A stretch of 37,628 bases of DNA. It comes from Dehalococcoidia bacterium (lineage in GTDB: Bacteria; Chloroflexota; Dehalococcoidia; Lucifugimonadales; Lucifugimonadaceae). The notes below the pieces were generated by a model. The model saw only the letters and a list, made by a program, of their open reading frames with translations. It was not told where the DNA came from and did no database searches. Positions 1 through 8,087 of the stretch are shown piece after piece. Every line of letters begins with the position of its first letter. Within the stretch, counting starts at the first letter, position 1. A program made the position numbers and the translations under genes. The stretch lies in assembly GCA_030747175.1 (NCBI GenBank), contig JASLLE010000020.1, positions 1-37,628 of the forward strand. The letters are read 5' to 3'.

Positions 1-188
1 CGGACGAGAAAGAGGCGCGATCCACCTTCGATCCGTACCCCGAACTCGACGTGGACGAACCGCACGAGGTCTCCGCCCGCACAGAACCCTACTTCTGGGA
101 TCCTGTCTCCCTCGTGATGTACGACGATACGAGGCTACTGGTGCTTGAGACATGCAGGCACCGATTCCAGGTCTGGGAGAAGGTCTAG
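1..188 (+). CDS. C-terminal end of an NHL-repeat-type beta-propeller protein (partial)
   Basis: The frame is open from the left edge (first full codon at base 3) to the TAG at 186-188, giving about 61 residues. The last residues read LLVLETCRHRFQVWEKV. A 'TDTxxHRVQVF'-like ending is typical of the last blade of NHL/6-bladed beta-propeller proteins, and 'ETCRHRFQVY' endings are common in secreted-type NHL proteins of Chloroflexota. The N-terminus, any signal peptide and the other blades lie outside the window, so substrate and location cannot be judged. The next gene is on the same strand 79 bases downstream. The assignment rests only on this C-terminal signature. Confidence 0.55.
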   Translation, partial: DEKEARSTFDPYPELDVDEPHEVSARTEPYFWDPVSLVMYDDTRLLVLETCRHRFQVWEKV

Positions 189-267
189 CAGTCAACCCAC
201 CGATGGCCGGGGACGGCCCGATTGGTTCCGGAAAACTCCGTTTGATAACGGCCACAGGGAGGAAACG

Positions 268-1407
268 ATGACAGAGCAAAGAGAAAAAGTGCTGGTAATC
301 GTCCAGCTTTCCGGCGGAAACGATTACCTGAACTGCATCGTTCCGTGGGAAGACCCCCGGTACAGGGACTCACGCGCCCACGTCAGGATCACCGAAGACG
401 AGGTGATCCCCCTCGACAACGGCTTCGGCCTCAATCCCGGAATGAGCGCCTTCAAAGAGCTCTACGACCAGGACCGCGTCGCCATCATTCACGGCATCGG
501 ATACCCGACGCCCAGCAGATCGCATTTCCGATCAATGGACATCTGGCACACCGCAACCCCGGATCGCGTGGGTGAACAGGGCTGGCTTGGCCAGGCCGTT
601 CGGCAATTGGATCCGACGGGATCAAACGTTGTGACCGCCGTTAACTTTGGGAACGCCCTTCCGCGAGCGCTTGCCGCGCCGGGCGTCCCGGTGGCCTCCG
701 TCGGCAATCTCGAGGACTACGGGCTGCTCACCGGTATGGCCGGCGCAGAGCAACGCGAGCAAGCGTTGACCGCCTTCAGCCGCATCTACACACCGGGCGT
801 CGGCAGCGGCCTGGTGATGGACTACCTGGGCAAGACCGGGCTGGACGCGCTGAAGGGCGCAGACATCCTCAAGCAGGCGCCGGCAATGTACGAATCGACC
901 GTCGAGTACCCGGACAACCCGATCGCGCAGAGCCTCAAAGGCGTCGCACAGGTCCACATGGCCGATCTTGGCACCCGCGTCTTCTACACGGTGTCCGGCG
1001 GCTGGGATACGCACACCAACGAGATAGTGTTGCAACGCGGGCTGTGGGAAGAGGTCTCGACCGGCCTTAGAGCGTTCTTCCAGGATCTTGAAGAGCACGA
1101 CCTCGGCCCCGAGGTCACCGTACTCGTGTTCTCCGAGTTCGGGCGACGGGTCAAGGACAACGGTAACGGGACCGACCACGGCTCCGGCGGCGTTTCCTTC
1201 GTGATCGGCGATGCGGTCAAGGGCGGTCACTACTCCGAATACCCGTCACTGGATGTCGGACGCCTGATCGAAGGCGACCTCGCCTACAACTTCGACTTCC
1301 GGGGCCTGTACACGGACCTTCTCGAGGACTGGCTGGACCTGGACGCGCGGGAGATCGTGGGCGGGCAGTTCGAGAAGATCTCGCCGTTCGCAGGAGCAGT
1401 CGCGTAG
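268..1407 (+). CDS. DUF1501 family protein
   Basis: 379 residues. The ATG at 268 is preceded by AGGGAGGAAACG, a strong ribosome-binding site, so the longer upstream reading (from 145) is not used. Family hallmarks are VQLSGGNDYLN near the N-terminus, the central GGWDTHTNE, and FSEFGRRVKDNGNGTDHG near residue 295. These match DUF1501, a branch of the alkaline-phosphatase/sulfatase-like fold whose Asp/His residues probably bind metal. The biochemical role of the family is not established. Many relatives carry a Tat signal peptide and sit beside a DUF1800 gene. Here the protein starts directly with the beta-strand leading into LSGGND, so no export signal is visible and no DUF1800 gene is in the window. 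The upstream neighbour is an NHL-type protein. Confidence 0.85.
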   Translation: MTEQREKVLVIVQLSGGNDYLNCIVPWEDPRYRDSRAHVRITEDEVIPLDNGFGLNPGMSAFKELYDQDRVAIIHGIGYPTPSRSHFRSMDIWHTATPDRVGEQGWLGQAVRQLDPTGSNVVTAVNFGNALPRALAAPGVPVASVGNLEDYGLLTGMAGAEQREQALTAFSRIYTPGVGSGLVMDYLGKTGLDALKGADILKQAPAMYESTVEYPDNPIAQSLKGVAQVHMADLGTRVFYTVSGGWDTHTNEIVLQRGLWEEVSTGLRAFFQDLEEHDLGPEVTVLVFSEFGRRVKDNGNGTDHGSGGVSFVIGDAVKGGHYSEYPSLDVGRLIEGDLAYNFDFRGLYTDLLEDWLDLDAREIVGGQFEKISPFAGAVA

Positions 1408-1416
1408 AGGGCGTGA

Positions 1417-1440
1417 GGAGGGCGTATTGCCATACGCTCC
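1417..1440. repeat. Short palindromic repeat, family R1 (copy 1)
   Basis: GCGTAT (1422-1427), loop TGCC and ATACGC (1432-1437) form a hairpin extended by GGA/TCC across a 2-base bulge. It lies 10 bases after the DUF1501 stop, so it could also act in termination, but no T-run follows. The same stem/tetraloop layout occurs at 5278, 28278 and 32821. Confidence 0.5.
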
Positions 1441-1500
1441 TACTACGGTCCGGTACCTGAGACGGTAGTTGCCGCACGCCCGACTTTCTTTTGTCATTCC

Positions 1501-1514
1501 GGGCATATATGCCC
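1501..1514. repeat. Perfect 14-bp palindrome
   Basis: GGGCATATATGCCC is self-complementary. It sits in the convergent gap between the DUF1501 gene and the CoA-transferase gene, directly next to an R4 repeat. No function is evident. Confidence 0.4.
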
Positions 1515-1563
1515 ATTCCGAAGTCGGCACACGAGGAATCTCCTGGCCTGCACTCAGGCAGGT
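1513..1563. repeat. Dispersed repeat family R4 (copy 1), with CCTGC..GCAGG hairpin
   Basis: This copy contains CATTCCGAAGTC..ACGAGGAATCTCC followed by a small hairpin (CCTGC, loop, GCAGG). It resembles the elements at 26381-26412 and 29605-29634, which share the pattern GTCATnCTGAG..GACGAAGGATCT. It is non-coding and lies between convergent genes. Confidence 0.45.
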
Positions 1564-1618
1564 TGGTAATCCGGCTTCGGTGATTCTTGACGGCGCACGC
1601 GGTCCCGCACATAACCGC

Positions 1619-2899
1619 CTAAAGGATTACGCCATCCTGGCGCAGCGCTTCGATTTCCTCAGGCGATAGCCCCGCCGCCAGCATCACGGACTCGGTGTCC
1701 GCGCCGAGGCCCGGCGACACCCCCCTGATATCGGTCGGCGTCTCGGACATCGAGACCACCGGCCCGGCGAGACGTTGCGGTCCGAACAGGGGGTGCTCCA
1801 GCTCTCGCATAAACCCCATCGCTTCTACCTGCGGATCGTCCGACATTTCCTCGGGCATGTTGACCGGAGCAACCGGTACCCCCGCCGCAGTGAACGCCTC
1901 AAGCCAGTCCGCAAGCGTTCGGGTCTTTAACGTAGCCCGCATCTCGGCGTGCAGCGCGGTCGCCTGCTCCATGCTCTCCTGCTGCGATTCATCGAAGTCA
2001 GGCTCATCGCTCGGGTCGTGGGCTATCCCCAGGACCTCTCGCGCCGCCGAACGGTTGGCCGGCGTCAGCGCCCCCATCACCATCGATCCGTCCTTCACCT
2101 GGTAGGTGGAGTAATACGCCCGTGCCGCAACGCGGGCAGCGCCACGACCCCTCACATAAGCGTCCCGGACCTCCGGGTACTCCGCGCCCTGCTTTCGTAG
2201 TTCAACGATCTCTTTCACCATCGGGTCCCGGAGCGTTGCGTCGTGTACCGGCTCCCGCATCACGACGGTGTCCTGAACGGCTATCGCGGCCTGTAGCAGT
2301 GAAGTCTCTATCTTCTGGCCCTGGCCGGTGATCGCCCGGTGGTACAACGCAGACGTGATTCCAACCGTCGCCGAAAACCCGGCGCAGTAGTCGGCCAGTG
2401 AGATAGCGCTGATGTTGGCGGGCTGGCCGTGGGCGTCCACCTTCTGATCCGCCATCATCAACCCGCTGTAACCGTTGGCGACGATATCCGTGCCACCGCG
2501 ATCACCCATCGGACCCCGGTTCCCGAAGCCTGTGATCTCGCAGTAAATCAGGCCGGGATTGAGCTTTTTGAGCGTCTCGTAGTCGATGCCGAGACGTTCC
2601 GACACACCGGGACGGTAGTTGATCGTCACGATGTCCACGGTCGGCACAACCCGGTGTATGAACGCCAGTCCACGCGGGTCCCTGAGATTCACGGCGACGC
2701 TTTTCTTGCCACGGTTTAGCGACTGAAAGCGCTTGCCCTCGTTCGGCATGACGGTGCCGCGATTACGGTGTGGATCGCCCGCAAGCGGCTCAACTTTGAT
2801 CACTTCCGCGCCCAGGTCAGACATAACCGCGCCGTTGAACGGCAACGCCACGATCTGCGAGAACTCAAGGACGCGAACGCCATCCAATGGCCCGGGCAT
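1619..2899 (-). CDS. CaiB/BaiF family (class III) CoA-transferase
   Basis: 426 residues, the usual family length. The ATG at 2899 is chosen because AGGAGG lies 10 bases upstream; a TTG at 2908 would sit too close to that site. The N-terminus reads PLDGVRVLEFSQIVALPF and DLGAEVIKVEP, the standard CoA-transferase opening. NLRDPRG and ITGFGNRGP follow. The catalytic aspartate that forms the acyl anhydride is expected to be D170 in SLADYCAG, followed by ALYHRAITGQGQ. The enzyme moves CoA between carboxylic acids in the cytoplasm; the acid pair cannot be read from the sequence. Its 5' side faces a crotonase gene on the same strand 132 bases upstream, suggesting shared acyl-CoA catabolism. Confidence 0.92.
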   Translation of the reverse strand: MPGPLDGVRVLEFSQIVALPFNGAVMSDLGAEVIKVEPLAGDPHRNRGTVMPNEGKRFQSLNRGKKSVAVNLRDPRGLAFIHRVVPTVDIVTINYRPGVSERLGIDYETLKKLNPGLIYCEITGFGNRGPMGDRGGTDIVANGYSGLMMADQKVDAHGQPANISAISLADYCAGFSATVGITSALYHRAITGQGQKIETSLLQAAIAVQDTVVMREPVHDATLRDPMVKEIVELRKQGAEYPEVRDAYVRGRGAARVAARAYYSTYQVKDGSMVMGALTPANRSAAREVLGIAHDPSDEPDFDESQQESMEQATALHAEMRATLKTRTLADWLEAFTAAGVPVAPVNMPEEMSDDPQVEAMGFMRELEHPLFGPQRLAGPVVSMSETPTDIRGVSPGLGADTESVMLAAGLSPEEIEALRQDGVIL

Positions 2900-2938
2900 G
2901 CTACTCAATCCTCCTCAGGCAACCGCGCCATTAGTAGT

Positions 2939-2995
2939 CCCCTCTCCCAGCGGGAGAGGGTCAGGAGCCTGCCCTTCCGGGGAAGGGTGAGGGAG
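2939..2995. repeat. Two-hairpin REP-like element, family R2 (copy 1)
   Basis: Hairpin 1 is a perfect 9-bp stem (CCCTCTCCC 2940-2948, GGGAGAGGG 2952-2960). After TCAGGAGCCTG comes hairpin 2 (CCCTTCC 2972-2978, GGAAGGG 2981-2987), then TGAGGG. Near-identical copies lie at 29657, 32757 and 34081, all in the same orientation. This copy separates the crotonase stop from the CoA-transferase start. Confidence 0.8.
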
Positions 2996-3031
2996 AAGTG
3001 CCTATCGTGGAAACCCTCTTCCGGGACGCCC

Positions 3032-3889
3032 CTAGTAACCACGGAACTCGGGTTTTCGCTTTTCCAGGAAGGCGGCGACACCCTCCTTATGGTCGAAGGT
3101 CGTGCGGGTGAGATCCTGCCCGCGGGACGCCAGCGGCAGATGCTCGGCGAGATCCTGCTGATACGCCTGATGGATCAACTGTTTCACGATCCCCATCGCG
3201 TACACCGGCCCGCGCGCCAGCTTCGTCGCCATCTCCATCGTCGTTTCCATCAACTTATCGTCAGCCACGACTTTGTTGGCGAGTCCGATGCGATACGCCT
3301 CGTTGCCGTCGATTGGCTCGCCGGAATACTGCATCCACAGCGCGTTCGCCAGCCCGACTAGTTTCGGCAGTTGCCATGCCGAACCGTCCGCCGGGACTAG
3401 CCCGTTGCGGATGAACGCCTCGTTAAATCGAGCGCTTTCGCCAGCGATCCTGATGTCACACGATAGAGAGATGCCGCAACCCAGGCCGTACGCATGTCCG
3501 TTGACGGCGGCAAAGGACGGCTTGTGCAGGTTGTGGAGCTTGGAGACGATCGGCGGACCGGTCTTGATCTGAAGTGTCTCGCGCGCCGTGTAGTCAGGGT
3601 CCAGCTGTTCCCACGAGGTGGTCCGGTGTTCAGGGGCGTCTTCCGCCGCCGCCTCGGCATCGTTGATGCGTCGCTGGAACCCGCGGACGTTCGCACCTGA
3701 AGAGAACGCCCTGCCCGCCCCGGTTATCACCAGGACCCGCAGATCGCCGTCCTCGGCAAACCGGTCGACTTCCGATTCCAGCTCCGGCATGAGCGGCTCG
3801 CCAAGCGCGTTGAGGGTGTCCGGATCGTTCATCGTGAGGATGAGCACCCCTTCGGGCGTCGTCTCGGAGATGATCTTCTCGAACGGCAT
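3032..3889 (-). CDS. Crotonase superfamily protein (enoyl-CoA hydratase/isomerase-like)
   Basis: 285 residues. The ATG at 3889 has CAGGAG nine bases upstream; the frame remains open further but without family similarity. Crotonase landmarks are VLVITGAGRAFSSGANV (residues 53-68, first oxyanion-hole strand), AAVNGHAYGLGCGISLSCD (127-145) and GLVPADGSAWQLPKLVG (163-179). In classical hydratases two glutamates activate water. Aligned by eye to rat crotonase, those positions are G139 and F159 here, while an aspartate (D168) sits in the PADG turn. Simple enoyl-CoA hydration is therefore doubtful, and an isomerase, hydrolase or decarboxylase role is possible. It neighbours the CoA-transferase and is divergent from an FAD oxidoreductase gene. 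Confidence 0.85.
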   Translation of the reverse strand: MPFEKIISETTPEGVLILTMNDPDTLNALGEPLMPELESEVDRFAEDGDLRVLVITGAGRAFSSGANVRGFQRRINDAEAAAEDAPEHRTTSWEQLDPDYTARETLQIKTGPPIVSKLHNLHKPSFAAVNGHAYGLGCGISLSCDIRIAGESARFNEAFIRNGLVPADGSAWQLPKLVGLANALWMQYSGEPIDGNEAYRIGLANKVVADDKLMETTMEMATKLARGPVYAMGIVKQLIHQAYQQDLAEHLPLASRGQDLTRTTFDHKEGVAAFLEKRKPEFRGY

Positions 3890-4061
3890 CGGGGCGGCTC
3901 CTGAACAATCTGGTCTGGTGTAAACGGGAGATTGCGGGGAGGATAACGCAGCGACGGGCAACGCGGCGGCGCAGAGAAGTGAATAAGACACGCCTCGCGT
4001 GCAGAATGTGCATCGGTTGTGACCGACACAACGAGGACTAACCCTGGATGGAGACAACCAC

Positions 4062-5243
4062 ATGGCGGAAACGGCTGACGTAGTCGTAGTCGGCGGCGGC
4101 TGCATCGGAACGAGCATCGCCTGGCAACTGGCGCGGCGGGGCGCGGGGCGCGTAATCATGCTTGAGAAGACCGGCATAGCGTCCGGCGCCACCGGGTGGT
4201 CCAGTGCGATCGTCCGGATGCACTACACCCACGAACCGCTCATCAAGATGGCGTTGTTCGGGCGGCGTATGTTTGAAAACTTCGAGGACGAGGTCGGCGG
4301 GGATTCCGGGTTCCGGCGCGTCGGTTTTCTGGTTGTTCTGCCGCCGGAAGATGTCCCGGCGGCGCGACGCGTGGTCGGCCTGCAGCGAGGTCTCGGGATC
4401 GACGCAACGATGCTGTCGCTTGAGGAAATCGCCGAGATTGAGCCGCGGCTCTCGCTCGAAGGCGTGGTCGCCGGAACCTGGGAGCCGGACTCTGGACACG
4501 CCGACGGGTCCAGCACCGCGAACTCGTTTGCGGCGGCAGCACGAAACGCCGGGGCTGATCTCCGTATTGGCGCTGAGGTGACTGGCGTACAACCGGGCGA
4601 TGGGTCTTCCATACGCATCTCCACGACCACCGGGGATATCGAGGCCGGGTCCGTGGTGATGGCGTCTGGATACCGGACCAGCGCCCTGCTGGAACCTCTT
4701 GGAGTGGAGCTGCCGATCAAACCCGTGCGTCACAGCATCGCCGTCGTCGAACGCACCGCCGATTTCGGCCCGCAACACCCCGTGATCTCCGATCACATCC
4801 AGAACGGGTACTACCGTCCGGAAGGGGCCGACCTGGTGCTGCTCGGCGACCACGACCCGCTTGAGGGTGACATCGACCACGATATCGAGACCGACAAGCA
4901 GCCCCCGCCGACATCCATAGCCCGGCACACCGCCCGGTTCGCCAACCGGTTCCCCTCGGAAGCAGATGCGATGTACCGCCGCGGATACACCGGGACTTAC
5001 GATACGACGCCCGATTTTCAGCCGGCGCTGGGCGCGGTGAAGGCGATACCGGGCCTGTTCGTCGCTGTCGGATTCAGCGGCCACGGATTCAAGCTCAGCC
5101 CTTCCGTGGGACGGATCATGTCGGATGTCGTGCTGGAAGGCGAAACAGATGTGGCGGACATCTCGATGTTCCGCGTAGAACGCTTCGCCGAGGGAGACCT
5201 GGTTACAGCCCCGGAAGGCTACGGAACGCGATCACTGGCGTAA
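4062..5243 (+). CDS. FAD-dependent oxidoreductase, DAO (DadA / sarcosine oxidase-like) family
   Basis: 393 residues. The ATG at 4062 follows GGATGGAG at good spacing. The N-terminus VVVVGGGCIGTSIAWQLARRG is the FAD dinucleotide-binding fold, followed by the LEK acidic end of beta-2 and the SGATGWSSAIVR motif common in the DAO family. Near the C-terminus GLFVAVGFSGHGFKLSPSVG is the typical second FAD-contact stretch. Such enzymes oxidise secondary or primary amines or amino acids (sarcosine, dimethylglycine, D-amino acids, glycine betaine derivatives) in the cytoplasm. The substrate is not deducible. It is transcribed divergently from the crotonase gene across a 172-base gap that must hold both promoters. 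Confidence 0.88.
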   Translation: MAETADVVVVGGGCIGTSIAWQLARRGAGRVIMLEKTGIASGATGWSSAIVRMHYTHEPLIKMALFGRRMFENFEDEVGGDSGFRRVGFLVVLPPEDVPAARRVVGLQRGLGIDATMLSLEEIAEIEPRLSLEGVVAGTWEPDSGHADGSSTANSFAAAARNAGADLRIGAEVTGVQPGDGSSIRISTTTGDIEAGSVVMASGYRTSALLEPLGVELPIKPVRHSIAVVERTADFGPQHPVISDHIQNGYYRPEGADLVLLGDHDPLEGDIDHDIETDKQPPPTSIARHTARFANRFPSEADAMYRRGYTGTYDTTPDFQPALGAVKAIPGLFVAVGFSGHGFKLSPSVGRIMSDVVLEGETDVADISMFRVERFAEGDLVTAPEGYGTRSLA

Positions 5244-5275
5244 CGGAGTGGCTGGAATGCGGCGGCGACAGATGT

Positions 5276-5300
5276 AGGGGCGGGGCTTGCTCCGCCCGTC
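5276..5300. repeat. Short palindromic repeat, family R1 (copy 2)
   Basis: GGGCGGGG (5278-5285) pairs with CTCCGCCC (5290-5297, one G-T pair) around a 4-base loop. The 8-bp stem with tetraloop matches the copies at 28278 and 32821. Confidence 0.6.
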
Positions 5301-5326
5301 TCGCATCATGGGATTGTTCAGACCGC

Positions 5327-5345
5327 GCCCTGAGGCTCTCGAAGG
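5327..5345 (-). repeat. Dispersed repeat family R5 (copy 1)
   Basis: The reverse complement reads CCTTCGAGAGCCTCAGG, identical over 17 bases to 27641-27657 and one mismatch from 32713. It lies in the gap between the FAD oxidoreductase and the DUF123 gene. The rest of that gap (5244-5442) shows nothing coding. Confidence 0.5.
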
Positions 5346-5442
5346 GCCGGGATCTGCGATTACGTTTGTATTCCCTTTCAGGGTGATGCGGTCAGTGCGC
5401 CACGACAGCTCTCGCCAACTGAGGGCGGAGCAAACGCGGCCC

Positions 5443-5979
5443 TTACGATGTGCTGAGGAATCGCCCCGTTAGCCGCTCTGGCACGTCGAGCCGGTTCGTT
5501 CCCGGGCTTAGAGCAACGACGCCTCTATAAACCCGTTCCCGCGCCGCCTCGGAATCCAGGCGTACCAGGTGCGACTTGCAGCGGCAGTCGGACGAGCCGA
5601 AACCCGGGATCGGCACGCTCGCTTCGGGATCGGCCAGTGCAGACGCGGTCCACTCGCACTCCAGACGCGTATCGGAAGCCGACCACCAGACCTGCTCCGC
5701 TCTCGACACGCTCGTCAGTGCGTCGATGTGCCAGTGGCGCTTCTTCCGGCGGCGCAGGTGTCGGGCGAGACGTGGCGCCAGCCCGGATAGCGCGCTGCCC
5801 ATATACAGGTAGTGGCCTGCCGGAAGCTCGACCATGCCCAGCGCGCCCGGCTTCACACGGATCGTCTCGTCCAACCGAAACGCGAGCGCGTAACCGCCGG
5901 GTTCGGCCGGCAGCCGTGACCTGCCGCGCGATCCGTTCACCGGGCGGACATGCACGCCACCGTTCCGGATCGCCGTCAT
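5443..5979 (-). CDS. DUF123 / GIY-YIG-related (Uri superfamily) protein
   Basis: 178 residues, start ATG at 5979 just after GAGGGGG. The core PGGYALAFRLDE..., LPAGHYLYMGSALSG and RLARHLRRRKKRHWHIDAL (residues about 27-92) matches the DUF123 family, which adopts the GIY-YIG nuclease fold. PGFGSSDCRCKSHLV near residue 125 is the characteristic Cys-containing C-terminal motif. Relatives occur either alone or fused to endonuclease III. Nuclease activity has not been shown for most of them. The gene stands alone here, on the same strand as the gene upstream, with a 137-base gap that contains an 11-bp inverted repeat. Confidence 0.8.
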   Translation of the reverse strand: MTAIRNGGVHVRPVNGSRGRSRLPAEPGGYALAFRLDETIRVKPGALGMVELPAGHYLYMGSALSGLAPRLARHLRRRKKRHWHIDALTSVSRAEQVWWSASDTRLECEWTASALADPEASVPIPGFGSSDCRCKSHLVRLDSEAARERVYRGVVALSPGTNRLDVPERLTGRFLSTS

Positions 5980-6017
5980 AGCCCCCTCATGCCGTTGTCC
6001 AGCGCCCTCACGAAATC

Positions 6018-6086
6018 CTCACGCCGGTTCGACTAGCTTCGCAACATGACCGGCGTCTCACCGTGTACGTGGACTACCGGCGTGAG
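6018..6086. repeat. 11-bp inverted repeat in the gap upstream of the DUF123 gene
   Basis: CTCACGCCGGT (6018-6028) and its exact complement ACCGGCGTGAG (6076-6086) are separated by 47 bases, and a third partial arm (ACCGGCGTCTCA) lies between them. It follows the stop of the MetH-activation-like gene on the minus strand, so a 3' stem-loop is possible. No T-run is seen. Confidence 0.4.
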
Positions 6087-6116
6087 GTGGGGTTCGGAAT
6101 CCCCGGCCGGATTCGG

Positions 6117-6821
6117 TCAGGACAGATTCTCGGCGTCCCACGACGCTTCGTAAGGTTCGAGGCGCATAGGGCAGCGCGTCGCCTTACATCTGCTGCACGG
6201 CGAGGACGCCGGGTCATCAAGTATTCGGAGCTCTTCTCCGAACGGCACCAGCGCGCTCTGTGACTTCTGGGGATCCATTTGCAACGAATCGAGCAATCGG
6301 ACGCCGATCCTGTGCGCGGGCAGCGCGCGGAAGAGCGTGCGCTGCCCTTCCAGGTCCCAGTATTCGTTGCCGGGCACGAGGCACGGCCCGACCTGATGCC
6401 CCTCCTCTTTGCGCCCGGTCGCTATCTCGTTGACGGTGTGAGACTGCGCGTTCATCGCAATAGCAGATCCAGCAGCATCGAGAACAATCGCCTCCAACGG
6501 ACGGTCCTCCGCGAACAGTTCAGACACGCGGAGTCCGATCTCGGCGCCCGCGGTGACGACGAAAAAGACGGCACCCTGTGCGCCTTCCATCAGGTGGGGA
6601 AGCATGGGGCCGTTGACGGACAGCCCTTCGTCAAATTCGACCGTCCCTCGTCCCATCGCACCGACGGCCATCTCACGGGTGACCGAGGCCGGTTCGGCCA
6701 ACTCTGCGGCCTCCGATATCGCCCAGTCGATGTCTCGTGTCAGTTGCTCCCGAGCGCCACCGGCCGGTCCCAGGCAACGCCACACGTCGTCCGGGACGAT
6801 TTCAATTTCGACGCGAGTCAC
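6117..6821 (-). CDS. Stand-alone MetH activation-domain-like protein with C-terminal Cys motif
   Basis: About 234 residues if translation starts at the GTG at 6821 (VTRVEIEIVPDDVW). No strong ribosome-binding site is visible, so the start is tentative. The middle (AVFFVVTAGAEIGLRVSELF, LEAIVLDAAGSAIAM) and the block VGPCLVPGNEYWDLEG with IGVRLLDSLQMDPQKSQSA match the S-adenosylmethionine-binding reactivation domain of cobalamin-dependent methionine synthase, as found in small free-standing proteins of anaerobes. In MetH this domain methylates inactive cob(II)alamin using SAM and an electron. The C-terminus adds CSRCKATRCPMR, a C-x2-C-x4-C motif that could bind metal or an Fe-S cluster. It lies divergent to the corrinoid methyltransferase genes, so reactivation of that corrinoid protein is the likely job (inference). 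Confidence 0.75.
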   Translation of the reverse strand: MTRVEIEIVPDDVWRCLGPAGGAREQLTRDIDWAISEAAELAEPASVTREMAVGAMGRGTVEFDEGLSVNGPMLPHLMEGAQGAVFFVVTAGAEIGLRVSELFAEDRPLEAIVLDAAGSAIAMNAQSHTVNEIATGRKEEGHQVGPCLVPGNEYWDLEGQRTLFRALPAHRIGVRLLDSLQMDPQKSQSALVPFGEELRILDDPASSPCSRCKATRCPMRLEPYEASWDAENLS

Positions 6822-6940
6822 CGTACCATCCGAGGGCAAGGGAAACGTCTTTCTGCAGCCAGCGGCGCGGATACCCGCGACACGACAAATACTACATGGT
6901 CGGGCGCTCGCGCTCGCCGGGAAGGGGCACGCCGGTGTCG

Positions 6941-8074
6941 ATGAGCCACAGGGAACGCGTTGTAAAAGCGCTGAACCACGAAGAAACGGACCGGACGCCG
7001 ATGGACTTCGGCGGCGGCCCGGCCACGCAGATCCACCCGGACGCATACGTCGCGCTACTGGCGCACCTGGGACTCGAACCCGAGGAGCTTATTGAAGGCG
7101 CACGCGGGGAGGGACAGGTTGTCGTTCCCAGCGAGGACGTACTTCTGCGGTTCGACGTCGACGTCCGACCCGCGCAACTGCGCCAACCTGATGTCCGCCC
7201 GCGAACGCGCATAGATGAGCTGAGTTATTTCGACGAGTGGGGCGTTCGCTGGGAAAAGGCTTTTTTCACGGCCCCGGATATCAACGTCGAAGGACCGCTT
7301 CAAGGACTCGTGGACCCGGCGATATCCGCGGTCGATTCAATCGACTGGCCGGTGCCGGACGATCCCGGGCGTGTTCGGGGCCTGCGCGACCGGGTCGAGG
7401 AGCTCAGGAGGAACACCGATTACGCCATCGTCCTGAACCTCCCAAACAGCACTTTTGCGCTGTCCCAGCGTCTTCGAGGTTTCACGGAATTGCTGGAAGA
7501 CCTGCTGCTCAACGAGCCCTTCGCAGAGGCCGTTCAAGAACGTGTTACGGACGTGATCTGCGGCATAGCGACCACCGCGCTGAAGGAGGTCGGCGACCTG
7601 GTCGACGGCGTGGCGTTCGGCGATGACATGGGTATCCAGACACAGTCGTACCTGAGCCGTGAGCTTTACCGGAAGATGATAAAACCGCACCACGCCCGGT
7701 TCGTGGGCACCCTGCACAGCCTCACGGACGCCCGCGTGATCATGCACAGCGACGGATCTATCCGGGAGCTGCTCGGAGACATAATCGATTGCGGCGTTGA
7801 TGTGATTAACCCGGTGCAAACGAACGCGACCGGGATGGAACCGGGCAGGTTGAAGGCGGAGTTCGGCAAAGACGTCTGCTTCTGGGGTGGGATCGACACG
7901 CAAAAGGTTCTGCCCTTCGGATCGCCAGACGACGTCGCCCGGGAGGTGCGGGATCGAATCGGCGATCTAGGCGCCGGCGGCGGGTACGTTGTGGCGTCCG
8001 TCCATAACATCCAGTCAGAAGTGCCACCGGAGAACGTCGTCGCGATGTTCGATACGGTGCGAGAGTCCGGTTAA
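6941..8074 (+). CDS. Uroporphyrinogen decarboxylase-family (MtaA/CmuA-like) methyltransferase 1
   Basis: 377 residues from the ATG at 6941 (MSHRERVVKALNHEETDRTP, the canonical opening of the family). A GTG at 6935 fits the AAGGGG site better in spacing and is an alternative start. The C-terminal half, HSDGSIRELLGD, GVDVINPVQTNATGM, CFWGGIDTQKVLPFG and GGGYVVASVHNIQSEVPPEN, is typical of UroD-fold methyltransferases that move methyl groups to or from a corrinoid carrier. In MtaA/MtbA zinc is held by His-x-Cys and a distal Cys. Here the first pair is H269-x-D271. True heme-pathway HemE is unlikely given the corrinoid protein downstream. It is co-directional with the next gene, with a 13-base gap. 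Confidence 0.85.
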   Translation: MSHRERVVKALNHEETDRTPMDFGGGPATQIHPDAYVALLAHLGLEPEELIEGARGEGQVVVPSEDVLLRFDVDVRPAQLRQPDVRPRTRIDELSYFDEWGVRWEKAFFTAPDINVEGPLQGLVDPAISAVDSIDWPVPDDPGRVRGLRDRVEELRRNTDYAIVLNLPNSTFALSQRLRGFTELLEDLLLNEPFAEAVQERVTDVICGIATTALKEVGDLVDGVAFGDDMGIQTQSYLSRELYRKMIKPHHARFVGTLHSLTDARVIMHSDGSIRELLGDIIDCGVDVINPVQTNATGMEPGRLKAEFGKDVCFWGGIDTQKVLPFGSPDDVAREVRDRIGDLGAGGGYVVASVHNIQSEVPPENVVAMFDTVRESG

Positions 8075-8087
8075 GGGAGGCCTCCAC

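Noticed and set aside
6821-6941. Cobalamin riboswitch between the activator and the first UroD-like gene
   Set aside because: The gap is only about 120 bases and no recognisable B12-box or multi-stem fold can be seen by eye; Rfam/Infernal would decide.
6941-8074. HemE (uroporphyrinogen decarboxylase of heme synthesis)
   Set aside because: The duplicated gene, the adjacent corrinoid carrier and the divergent B12 activator fit methyl transfer rather than heme synthesis.
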